NCBI GenBank assembly: GCA_045810265.1
Contig: JBJMWF010000157.1
Location: forward strand, 1 to 12,730
DNA: 12,730 nt
Source of the DNA: Scleromatobacter sp045810265
GTDB lineage: Bacteria > Pseudomonadota > Gammaproteobacteria > Burkholderiales > Burkholderiaceae_C
Direction: 5' to 3'
Shown: in pieces, positions 1 through 7,050 of the stretch
Layout of the letters: each line of letters opens with the position of its first letter
Position numbering within the stretch: position 1 is the first letter of the stretch
The notes under the pieces: generated by a model
Told to the model about the DNA's origin: nothing
The model's input: the letters and a program-made list of their open reading frames with translations, nothing else
Database searches by the model: none
Made by a program: the position numbers and the translations under genes

Positions 1-769
1 CCACGCGCGTCACTTCGGACGCGAACGAGCGTAGCTGGTCCACCATGGTGTTGATCGTGTTCTTGACCGTCAGGAACTCGCCCTTGACGTCGACGTCGAT
101 CTTCTTGGACAAGTCGCCCTTGGCCACGGCGGTGGTCACGTCGGCGATGTTGCGCACCTGGTCGGTCAGGTTGCCGGCCATCGAGTTGACCGAGTCCGTC
201 AGGTCCTTCCAGGTGCCGGCCACGCCCTTGACCTTGGCCTGGCCGCCCAGCTTGCCTTCGGTGCCCACCTCGCGTGCCACGCGCGTGACTTCGGCCGAGA
301 AGTTGCCGAGCTGGTCGACCATCTTGTTGATGGTCTTGGCGGTGCGCAGGAATTCGCCTTCCAGCGGCCGGGCGTCGACCTCGAGCGCCATGCTCTTGCT
401 CAGGTCGCCCTGGGCCACCGCGCCGATCACGCGGGCCACTTCGCTGGTCGGGTGAACGAGGTCATCGATCAGCGAGTTGATGCAGTCGATCGACTCGCCC
501 CAGAAGCCACGCGCGTCGCGCAGCGAGGCGCGCTGCTTGAGCTTGCCTTCCTTGCCGACCACCTGGCGCAGCCGGGCGAGTTCTTCGGCCATGCTGGCGT
601 TCTGCTCGACGACGTCGTTGAAGGCGTCGGCCACGCGACCCGCCACGCCCGACCAGTGGATCGGCAATCGAACACCGGGGTCACCCTTCTTGAGCTGGAC
701 GAGGGCGGCCAGCAGTTGCTGCATCTCGGTGGCGGCATCCGCCACAGGGCGGCTTTCCATGATCGTCAT
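1..769 (-). CDS. Tandem-HAMP signalling protein, probably a soluble (hybrid) histidine kinase, N-terminal part
   Basis: The frame is open to the left edge, so only the first 256 residues are visible. There is no signal peptide or membrane segment, so this part looks cytoplasmic. It is built from HAMP-like units: a degenerate first unit (GDPGVRLP, residues 29-36), then two clearer ones containing GDLSK at 121-125 and 218-222. The second and third units align with a period of about 92 residues (EGEFLRTAKTINKMVDQL at 138-155 against KGEFLTVKNTINTMVDQL at 229-246); the earlier copy carries about five extra residues (around ARPLE). Poly-HAMP chains of this period are known from soluble hybrid histidine kinases of the Nik1/group III type, where they precede HisKA, HATPase and receiver domains. 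Those domains would lie outside the window, so kinase identity is inferred; a methyl-accepting or cyclase output is possible. I chose the ATG at 769 because GGAGAA lies about 9 bases upstream; an in-frame ATG at 760 is the alternative. Confidence 0.85.
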   Translation of the reverse strand, partial: MTIMESRPVADAATEMQQLLAALVQLKKGDPGVRLPIHWSGVAGRVADAFNDVVEQNASMAEELARLRQVVGKEGKLKQRASLRDARGFWGESIDCINSLIDDLVHPTSEVARVIGAVAQGDLSKSMALEVDARPLEGEFLRTAKTINKMVDQLGNFSAEVTRVAREVGTEGKLGGQAKVKGVAGTWKDLTDSVNSMAGNLTDQVRNIADVTTAVAKGDLSKKIDVDVKGEFLTVKNTINTMVDQLRSFASEVTRV

Positions 770-838
770 GACTGTTGTTCTCCGGGTCGCTATCGCTTTG
801 CATGTCTGTCCAGGGACACGCACCTCGCACGGCTGCTC

Positions 839-854
839 TGCAGTTTCCGTGCCA
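839..854 (-). promoter_or_regulatory. Candidate sigma-54 (-24/-12) promoter for the HAMP protein
   Basis: Read on the minus strand the sequence is TGGCACGGAAACTGCA. It matches the sigma-54 consensus TGGCACG-N4-TTGCA except for one base in the -12 element, and has the exact GG-N10-GC spacing. Initiation would fall near position 829, giving a 5' leader of about 60 bases before the ATG at 769. It is correctly oriented and lies in a non-coding gap. No upstream enhancer site was identified. Confidence 0.45.
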
Positions 855-962
855 GACAAGTCCTACAACGCAAGGGTGCTGGAAGTTTGGGGTTTGCCGG
901 GCGTCAGCCGCTCGGCCTGGGGTTTCTACCGCCGATTGGAAGCGTCTCTCGGAGCCCGGAAT

Positions 963-977
963 CGGTAGCTTTTACCG
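963..977. repeat. Short inverted repeat CGGTA-N5-TACCG
   Basis: A 5-base inverted repeat with a 5-base spacer lies in the 254-bp gap between the YihY-family gene and the HAMP gene. It could be an operator or a weak hairpin after the YihY-family gene. It lacks a T-run on the minus strand, so it is not a convincing intrinsic terminator. The rest of the gap (770-1023) shows no gene that I can support. Confidence 0.25.
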
Positions 978-1023
978 TATGGACTGCCGCGTTGGTCGGG
1001 AGTTCCGGGGCGGCCACCCAGGC

Positions 1024-1956
1024 TCAGGTCGAATGGATCACGAGGTCGGCGGGCGGCGGCTTGGGCGCATGGGTGGCCAGCCGCTCGTACTCCGAGATCA
1101 CCTGGGCGCCCAGCAGCACCAGCGTCGCCCCCACCTCCAGGCTCAGCAGCACGACGATGGTCGTCGTCATCGAGCCGTAGACCACGCCCACCTGCGACAG
1201 CGTGGCGAAATACCACACGAGCACGTGGCGCGTCAGCTCCCACAGCAGCACTGCCGACACCGCGCCCATCAGCGCGTGGCGGAAGTCCAGTCGCCCAGCT
1301 GGCATCACCACGTAGATCGAGGTCAGCAGCACCGTCTCGCCGACCAGCCCCAGCACGTACAGCAGCAGGTGCGAGAAGCGGCCCAGCGGTAGGTGGCGGC
1401 CGAACAGGTCGATCTGGTACTCGCCGAGGTTGACCAGGGCCTCGGCCACCAGGGTCACCAGCAGCAGGCCGACGGCCAGGCAGGCGACGTAGACGTAGGG
1501 CATCAGCAGCTTGAGCAGCCAGGAGCGCTTGCGCTCGACGATGCGGTGCACGAAGATCACCGACAGCGCGTTCTCCAGCACGGCGAACGCCAGCGAGCTG
1601 AAGAACAGCATCGAGCCGAGCAGCAGCCAGCTGACGACGTCGCGATGATCGAGAAAGCCACGCAGCTCGGTCACGACGGCGTTCGACTGGCTGGGCACCA
1701 GCCACGCCAGGTAGCGGCCGACGGTGGCCAGCAGCTCGTGCTCGGGAATGACGTGCGACAGCGCGATCACGCTCAGGATCAGCAGCGGCACGATCGACAG
1801 CAGCGCGTAGTACGCGATCGCCCCGGCCAGCAGCAGGCCCTGGTTGTCGCGGAAGCCGCACAGCACGCGCCAGGCGAACGCGCGCGGGTGGGCAAGGCAC
1901 TGCTGCGCCGGCGTCATGTCGTGGCGCGGCGCGAAGACGGAGTCGGATGGGGTCAC
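1024..1956 (-). CDS. YihY/BrkB (UPF0761) family inner-membrane protein
   Basis: A polytopic inner-membrane protein of 310 residues with about six hydrophobic segments, near 41-66, 108-132, 150-172, 195-220, 226-248 and 262-286. The family signature is seen in the first segment (LLLAGAIAYYALLSIVPLLI, 41-60) and in the last loop and segment (VVYGSMTTTIVVLLSLEVGA). YihY-family proteins were once annotated as ribonuclease BN, which is now considered wrong; recent work on E. coli homologues links them to lipid transport towards the outer membrane together with AsmA-like proteins. The start is uncertain. The GTG at 1956 lies 16 bases after the stop of the upstream transpeptidase gene. The ATG at 1917 would give 297 residues, nearer the E. 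coli length. The ATG at 2067 would overlap the upstream gene by 95 bases and adds an Arg/Ser-rich stretch, so I rejected it. None has a clear ribosome binding site. The gene is probably cotranscribed with the transpeptidase. An AsmA-family gene lies across the divergent promoter. Confidence 0.9.
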   Translation of the reverse strand: MTPSDSVFAPRHDMTPAQQCLAHPRAFAWRVLCGFRDNQGLLLAGAIAYYALLSIVPLLILSVIALSHVIPEHELLATVGRYLAWLVPSQSNAVVTELRGFLDHRDVVSWLLLGSMLFFSSLAFAVLENALSVIFVHRIVERKRSWLLKLLMPYVYVACLAVGLLLVTLVAEALVNLGEYQIDLFGRHLPLGRFSHLLLYVLGLVGETVLLTSIYVVMPAGRLDFRHALMGAVSAVLLWELTRHVLVWYFATLSQVGVVYGSMTTTIVVLLSLEVGATLVLLGAQVISEYERLATHAPKPPPADLVIHST

Positions 1957-1972
1957 ACGGGGTTCGCGCAGG

Positions 1973-2950
1973 TCAGCGCTGCGCGATGTCCTTCGGTGCC
2001 AGCGTGCCGGTGTTGGCGACCGCGACCGTCTGCGGAACGCCGCCGTTGGCCTCGAACACCTCGGCAAAGGACTTGCGCTCCGGGATCACATAGGTCACGC
2101 CCGAGCGCTTGCCGAACACCGGCGAGATGTAGGTGTCGAAGAACGCGATCGGGATGTTGATGCAGCCCCAGGAGATGCGCCGCACCTTCGGGTTGGGCGA
2201 GGCGATGCGCTGCAGGCGGTGCTCCGACTTGACCTTGTTGATGACGCGGTGCATCGCCAGCGCGGCGTCGTAATCCAGCCAGACGACGTCGGTGCGGTCG
2301 GCGTCCAGGCCGGGCCGGGTCACGAAGCGGCCGGCGGCGGTGGTGCGCTGGTAGGGCTTGACCTGGGCGATCGGCACGTCGCCGATGCCCGGGTAGGTTT
2401 CATCGCCGTGCGCCGAGCCCAGCAGCACGGGCGTCTGGTCGATCAGCTGGCCATTGGGCTCGAACACGTACAGGCGCGCGTCGCGCTTGTCCAGGACGAT
2501 GAACGGCAGGCGGCCGTTGTCGTGGCGGGACACCACCCAGTCGGCCATGCGGCGGGCGTCCGGCGTCGGCTGGACATCGCGGAAGTCGGCCGCGGTGAGG
2601 GTCGGCAGCGGCGGGGACGGCGGCGAAGGTGGCGCCTGGGTCGCCGGCGTGGACGGCATGCCCGGATAGGGCCTGTCCTCGAGGATCGCGAGAGCCCGTT
2701 CGGACTCGCGCAGGCGTGCCGCCTCGGCGGCCAGGTCGGCGTTGGGCTGGTGCAGCGTCATCGCGAAATGGATCGCGACGATCCCCAGCGCGCCGGCGGC
2801 CGGGCCGACGACACCCATGATCGCGAGGTCGCGCAGGCGCCTGGCAAGGCGCTCGAACAGGGTGTCGCCGGGTTGTTCGCGTGTCGCGTCAGGGCGGCTG
2901 GGCATCGGGTGGCGGCGCGGGGCCGGGTCGGCGAAGGTATTGGCGGACAT
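1973..2950 (-). CDS. Membrane-anchored L,D-transpeptidase (YkuD domain)
   Basis: L,D-transpeptidases use a catalytic cysteine to make 3-3 cross-links in peptidoglycan or to attach proteins to it, in the periplasm. The protein (325 residues) has a short cytoplasmic tail, one membrane segment (about 43-65), a coiled-coil-like stretch (70-92), a Pro-rich linker (98-117) and the YkuD domain (about 148-292). The catalytic motif is ISWGCIN with Cys263; the histidine is His234 or His244. The typical third motif position is His or Tyr (SHGC, SYGC), so Trp here is less usual. AHGDETYPGIGDVP (180-193) fits the domain entry region. I chose the ATG at 2950, before the membrane segment; the ATG at 2905 would also keep that segment, and upstream starts would run into the divergent topoisomerase gene. 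No start has a strong ribosome binding site. It leads a likely two-gene unit with the YihY-family gene 16 bases downstream. Confidence 0.92.
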   Translation of the reverse strand: MSANTFADPAPRRHPMPSRPDATREQPGDTLFERLARRLRDLAIMGVVGPAAGALGIVAIHFAMTLHQPNADLAAEAARLRESERALAILEDRPYPGMPSTPATQAPPSPPSPPLPTLTAADFRDVQPTPDARRMADWVVSRHDNGRLPFIVLDKRDARLYVFEPNGQLIDQTPVLLGSAHGDETYPGIGDVPIAQVKPYQRTTAAGRFVTRPGLDADRTDVVWLDYDAALAMHRVINKVKSEHRLQRIASPNPKVRRISWGCINIPIAFFDTYISPVFGKRSGVTYVIPERKSFAEVFEANGGVPQTVAVANTGTLAPKDIAQR

Positions 2951-3017
2951 GGTCTGGCGGACACAGCAAGCCGCGAGCCCACCCCGACGGCACGCGGCCT
3001 GCCGATGCGACGCCACC
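2951..3017. promoter_or_regulatory. Divergent intergenic region, transpeptidase / topoisomerase IB
   Basis: Only 67 bases separate the two divergent starts, so any promoters must overlap each other or lie inside the opposing coding region. I cannot identify convincing -35/-10 boxes; the stretch is GC-rich and without clear repeats. Confidence 0.35.
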
Positions 3018-4325
3018 ATGACACGCCCCGCCTCCCGCCGCAACCGCGCCGCCGACACCCCGGCCGCCCGCGCCGGTTCGCCGGCCGAGCCGGTGCCGCC
3101 AGGCCTGGTGTGGGTCAGCGACTCCGAGCCCGGCTTCCGGCGCGTCAAGCGCGGCGACAGCGTCCACTACGTCGATTGCGACGGCAAGCGCATCCGCGAC
3201 GAGGCGGTGCTCGCACGCATCCGCAAGCTGGCGATCCCGCCGGCCTACGAACAGGTCTGGATCTGCCCCAAGCCCAACGGCCACCTGCAGGCCACCGGCC
3301 GCGACGCCCGCGGACGCAAGCAGTACCGCTACCACCCGCTGTGGCAGCAGCAGCGCGGCGACGACAAGTTCGAGGCGATGCGCGCGTTCGGCGCCGCATT
3401 GCCGCGCATTCGCCGCTGCGTGCAGCGCGACCTGGAGTTCCACGACGGCCGCCGCCCCACCCGCACGCTGGTGCTGGCGACGCTGGTGCGACTGCTCGAC
3501 ACCACCTTCATCCGCATCGGCAACGAGGAGTACGCGCGCGGCAACGGTTCGTACGGATTGACCACCCTGCGCACGCGCCACGCCGGCGTGCGCGAGAACG
3601 AGCTGCGGCTGTCGTTCAAGGGCAAGAGCGGCGTGCGTCACGAAGTCACGCTGTCGGATCGGCGCGTGGCGGCGGTCGTGCGGCGCTGCAAGGCGCTGCC
3701 GGGACAGGAGCTGTTCCAGTACGTGGACGAGGACGGCGGCGTGCACAAGGTGACCTCCGCCGATGTCAACGACTATCTGAGCGAGATCGCCGGCATCCAC
3801 GTCACGGCCAAGGACTTCCGCACCTGGCACGGCAGCGTGCTGGCGCTCGAGTTCACGCGCGCGGCCTGCGCGGGCGAGCGCGTGCCCGGCGCCGCCAAGC
3901 AGGTGATCGCGCAGGTGGCGGCGCGGCTGCGCAACACGGTGGCGGTGTGCAGGAAGTCCTACATCCATCCCAAGGTGCTCGAGCTGGGCGCCCTGCTGGA
4001 CGACGACGTGTCGCGGGCGAAGCTGCTCGAGCAGCGCTGGACGCTGGCGGCAGCCAAGGTGCGCGGCGGCGCGCTGTCGGCGGCCGAACGACGCTTGTTG
4101 TCGCTGCTGGGGCCGCTGGCGGCGCGCCGCGCAGCGCGTAACAAGAGAGTTCAGCGGACGAGCGATGATGGGCGCGGTATTTGCCCAACGCCCCCCGACC
4201 GCCCCACCGCCAACGCCCCGCATCGCAAGGCCCCCCATGCAAAAGATCTCGGATTTCATGACCCGCAACGTGCAGGTCGTCCGCCCGGACGAGAGCCTGC
4301 AGCGCGCCGCGCAGGTGATGGATGA
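3018..4325 (+). CDS. DNA topoisomerase IB
   Basis: A type IB enzyme relaxes supercoils by making a 3'-phosphotyrosine nick. All five catalytic positions can be placed: Arg166 (FIRIGNEEY), Lys203 (FKGKSG), Arg268 (DFRTWHGS), Asn306 and Tyr315 (CRKSYIHP). Asn lies nine residues before Tyr, as in the Deinococcus enzyme, where Asn replaces the poxvirus His. The N-terminal domain (about 30-120) has the family feature IPPAYEQVWICPKPNGHLQA. The start is the ATG at 3018 (MTRPAS); there is no strong ribosome binding site, and longer versions overlap the divergent transpeptidase gene. The conserved fold ends near residue 370. After that the frame continues for about 61 Pro/Arg-rich residues with different codon choice (for example an AGA at 4146-4148), and overlaps the start of the CBS gene by 89 bases in another phase. 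This tail is probably not part of the fold; a lost stop codon or frameshift near 4140 is possible. Confidence 0.93.
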   Translation: MTRPASRRNRAADTPAARAGSPAEPVPPGLVWVSDSEPGFRRVKRGDSVHYVDCDGKRIRDEAVLARIRKLAIPPAYEQVWICPKPNGHLQATGRDARGRKQYRYHPLWQQQRGDDKFEAMRAFGAALPRIRRCVQRDLEFHDGRRPTRTLVLATLVRLLDTTFIRIGNEEYARGNGSYGLTTLRTRHAGVRENELRLSFKGKSGVRHEVTLSDRRVAAVVRRCKALPGQELFQYVDEDGGVHKVTSADVNDYLSEIAGIHVTAKDFRTWHGSVLALEFTRAACAGERVPGAAKQVIAQVAARLRNTVAVCRKSYIHPKVLELGALLDDDVSRAKLLEQRWTLAAAKVRGGALSAAERRLLSLLGPLAARRAARNKRVQRTSDDGRGICPTPPDRPTANAPHRKAPHAKDLGFHDPQRAGRPPGREPAARRAGDG

Positions 4326-4671
4326 GCTCAACGTGGGCGCCCTGCCCGTCTGCGACAACGACGGGCTCGTCGGCATGATCACCGATCGCGACATCACCGT
4401 GCGCGCCACCGCCGCCGGCCTGCCCGCCGACACCCGCGTGGCCGACGTGATGACCGGCCACGCGCGCTGGTGCACCACCGAGCAGACGGTGCAGGAAGCG
4501 ATGGAGCAGATGGCCGACGTGCAGATCCGCCGCATGCCGGTGGTCGATTCGGATCGCCGGGTGGTGGGCATCGTCTCGCTGGGCGACCTGGCGACGCGTC
4601 ACCAGGGCCACGTGGCGGCGGCGCTGCGCCGCATCTCCGATCCGTCGATGCCGGACCGGCCATCGAACTGA
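4237..4671 (+). CDS. Two-CBS-domain protein
   Basis: A 144-residue cytosolic protein consisting almost only of a CBS pair (Bateman module). The first domain begins ISDFMTRNVQVVRPDESL (4-21) and ends in GLVGMITDRDITVRA (43-57); the second begins VADVMTGHARWCT (68-80) and ends in RVVGIVSLGDLATR (108-121). Such pairs bind adenine nucleotides or related ligands and usually report energy or stress state; free-standing ones are common in Proteobacteria and often lack a known partner. I chose the ATG at 4237 because it starts directly before the domain and has AAGG about six bases upstream. The in-frame ATGs at 4165 and 4168 would add a Pro-rich leader. It overlaps the 3' end of the topoisomerase frame and lies five bases before the AsmA-family gene, which suggests cotranscription with the latter. 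Confidence 0.92.
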   Translation: MQKISDFMTRNVQVVRPDESLQRAAQVMDELNVGALPVCDNDGLVGMITDRDITVRATAAGLPADTRVADVMTGHARWCTTEQTVQEAMEQMADVQIRRMPVVDSDRRVVGIVSLGDLATRHQGHVAAALRRISDPSMPDRPSN

Positions 4672-4676
4672 GCTCC

Positions 4677-6968
4677 ATGGATAGCACGCGCCCCTCCGAC
4701 GACACGTCCCCATCGTCCCGCCACGCCTGGCGCAAGGCCGGCTACGTTGCGCTGGGCGTGTTCGTGGTGCTGGTGCTCGCGCTGTGCATCTGCGAGGCCA
4801 TCGAATGGCCATTCCTGCGCCATCCGCTGGAAAGCAAGCTGTCGCAGATGCTGGACCGCCACGTCGCCTTCGGCGACAAGTTCGGCGTGCGCCTGTTCGG
4901 CTCGGTGCGCGCGCATACCGACTCGATGACGATCGGCCCCGCACCCGCCAACGGCCCGACGCTGGTGGATGACGCCGGCAAGCCGCGCGATTTCATGCAC
5001 GCCGACAAGGTCAGGCTGGCGCTCAGCTACCGCACGCTGTACCAGCAATGGAAAGGCAGCGGGCAGCCACTGGCGGTCAAGCTGCTGGACGTCGACGGCC
5101 TGGAGCTGAACTTGAAGCGCAATGCCGACGGCCGCGCCAACTGGCAGTTCGGTGCCGCGCAGGCCGCCAGCGCCGCGAGTTCGCCGCAGCTGCCGACCTT
5201 CGAGCGGCTGAACGTGCGCAACGGCGAGGTGCGCGTCGTCGACGAGCCCTTGCAGATCACCGCGGATGCCCACGTCGCCACGCACGAGGGCACGGCCGAA
5301 GCCGCCGCGATCGCCGCCTCCGGCGCGTCGACGCCGCAGGTGCGCGTGGCCACGGTCGGATCCAGCCGCCTGGCCGGCTCGGCCCCGATCGCGGCGTCCG
5401 GCGGCACGGCCGCACCCGGCCGCGGAGCGCTGGAGATCAACGAGAACACGCCCGGCCTGCAGGTCGATGGCCGCGGCACCTACCGCAAGGCGCCGCTGCT
5501 GATCCAGCTGCGCTCCAGCGGCCTGCTGCCGCTGGCCGCTTCGGACACCTCGGCCGTCTCGGTGCCGCTGTGGCTGGACGTGCACGCCGACAAGACCGCC
5601 ATCCGCGTCGACGGCACCGCGACCGACCTGCTGCATTTCGGCGGCATGGACGCCACCTTCGTCGCCTCCGGGCCCTCGCTGGCCGCCGTCGGCGACGCGC
5701 TGGGCGTCACGCTGCCCACGACGCCGAAGTTCGCCACCCATGGCCGCCTGCAGAAGCATGGCGACGTCTGGAGTGCCGGCGTCGCGGCGATGGACATCGG
5801 CTCGAGCCGGCTCAACGGCGATTTCAAGTTCGATACCGGTCCGGCGGTGCCCGTCCTCACCGGCCGGCTGGGCGGCGCGCGCCTCGCGCTGGCCGACCTC
5901 GGCCCGGCCTTCGGCGCCGCGCCGCCCGACGCGCCCGCCTCGGCGTCCAACGCCAAACCGGGCAAGGTGATTCCCAACCGCACCTTCGACATCCCCTCGC
6001 TCAGGGCGATGAACGCGGACGTCGGCGTGCAACTGGCCGTGCTCGATCTGGGCACCACGATGCTGGAACCGATCAAGCCGCTGCAGGGCCGCATCACGCT
6101 GCAGGACGGCGTGCTGGACCTGCGCGACCTGCTGGCGCGCACCTCGGCCGGCGAGGTGCAGGGCATGATCGGGCTGGACAGCCGCCCCGCCAACCCGAAG
6201 TGGACCGCCGACCTGCGCTGGAGCGGCATCCAGCTCGATCGCTTCATCAAGACGCGCGACGTCGCGGTGCACAAGGACGCCAGCGGCAAGAAGCCGGACG
6301 TCGGCTACATCAGCGGGGCCCTGGGCGGCAACGCGCAGTTGAAGGGCGAAGGCAATTCGAGCGCCAAGCTGCTCGCGTCGCTGGACGGCACGGCGCGCCT
6401 GTGGGTGCGCGATGGCACGGTGTCGCACGTCCTCGTCGAGGCCGCCGGCGTGGACGTGGGCCAGGCGCTGGGCGTGTTCGTCAAGGGCGACGACAAGCTG
6501 CCGATGCAGTGCGCCCTGGCCCAGTTCGATCTGGTCAACGGCAAGGTGATGCCCGAGGTGTTCGTCATCGACACCAAGGACACGACGATGCTGATCGACG
6601 GCGACCTGTCGCTGGCCACCGAATCGCTGGACCTGCGCATGACCGCGCACCCGCACGACTTCAGCCCGCTGGCGCTGCGCACGCCCGTCAAGGTGACGGG
6701 CACGTTCGACGATCCGCACATCCGGCCCGAGGCGGGGCCGCTGGTCAAGCGCGGCGCGGCGGCCGCCGTGCTGGCACTGGCCAACCCGCTGGCCGCGCTG
6801 CTGGCGCTGGTCGACTTCAAGCAGAGCGAACGCGACGTGTGCACGGCCGCCGTCTCGCATGTCCAGGGCGCGGCACAGGCCGGCGTCAGGAAGGGCCCCG
6901 CGACCGCGCCGCCCGTTCCCGCCTCGGCGCCCGCCGCCAAGCTCGCGCCCCCGCGCAAACGCGCGTGA
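4677..6968 (+). CDS. AsmA family protein
   Basis: A 763-residue protein with a short cytoplasmic N-terminus, one membrane anchor (about 21-42) and a long periplasmic beta-rich body. The body shows AsmA features: an anchor-adjacent block ending in LDVDGLELNLKRNADGRANW, the repeating short-strand architecture, and a C-terminal AsmA_2-like block (roughly 500-710) with LDLRDLLARTSAGEVQGMIG and a TGTFDDPHIRPEAGPL ending. AsmA proteins are members of the repeating-beta-groove lipid-transfer group and influence outer-membrane lipid and protein assembly. An Ala/Ser/Gly/Thr-rich stretch near 195-250 interrupts the body and may be a flexible insertion. The C-terminus (about 715-763) is Ala/Pro-rich and basic. 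The start is the ATG at 4677, directly after the CBS stop; an upstream start at 4470 would read through the CBS gene in the wrong frame. The ribosome binding site is weak, so translational coupling is likely. Confidence 0.9.
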   Translation: MDSTRPSDDTSPSSRHAWRKAGYVALGVFVVLVLALCICEAIEWPFLRHPLESKLSQMLDRHVAFGDKFGVRLFGSVRAHTDSMTIGPAPANGPTLVDDAGKPRDFMHADKVRLALSYRTLYQQWKGSGQPLAVKLLDVDGLELNLKRNADGRANWQFGAAQAASAASSPQLPTFERLNVRNGEVRVVDEPLQITADAHVATHEGTAEAAAIAASGASTPQVRVATVGSSRLAGSAPIAASGGTAAPGRGALEINENTPGLQVDGRGTYRKAPLLIQLRSSGLLPLAASDTSAVSVPLWLDVHADKTAIRVDGTATDLLHFGGMDATFVASGPSLAAVGDALGVTLPTTPKFATHGRLQKHGDVWSAGVAAMDIGSSRLNGDFKFDTGPAVPVLTGRLGGARLALADLGPAFGAAPPDAPASASNAKPGKVIPNRTFDIPSLRAMNADVGVQLAVLDLGTTMLEPIKPLQGRITLQDGVLDLRDLLARTSAGEVQGMIGLDSRPANPKWTADLRWSGIQLDRFIKTRDVAVHKDASGKKPDVGYISGALGGNAQLKGEGNSSAKLLASLDGTARLWVRDGTVSHVLVEAAGVDVGQALGVFVKGDDKLPMQCALAQFDLVNGKVMPEVFVIDTKDTTMLIDGDLSLATESLDLRMTAHPHDFSPLALRTPVKVTGTFDDPHIRPEAGPLVKRGAAAAVLALANPLAALLALVDFKQSERDVCTAAVSHVQGAAQAGVRKGPATAPPVPASAPAAKLAPPRKRA

Positions 6969-7050
6969 ACGCCGGCCGACAGGCTCAGGCAGGCGCCTTG
7001 ACCATCCGTGCCCCGCGCGTGACGCGCATCCGCGAGCAGGCGAGCGCGCG

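Noticed and set aside
452..1180. Plus-strand frames opposite the HAMP gene and running through the 770-1023 gap
   Set aside because: They are antisense to the HAMP coding sequence, whose internal 92-residue repeat shows which strand is coding.
1844..4141. 765-codon open frame on the plus strand over the transpeptidase and topoisomerase region
   Set aside because: The first half is antisense to the transpeptidase gene and the second half is out of frame with the topoisomerase, whose catalytic residues all lie in the other frame.
2889..4571. 560-codon minus-strand frame opposite topoisomerase IB and the CBS gene
   Set aside because: There is no recognisable domain and it overlaps two confident genes completely.
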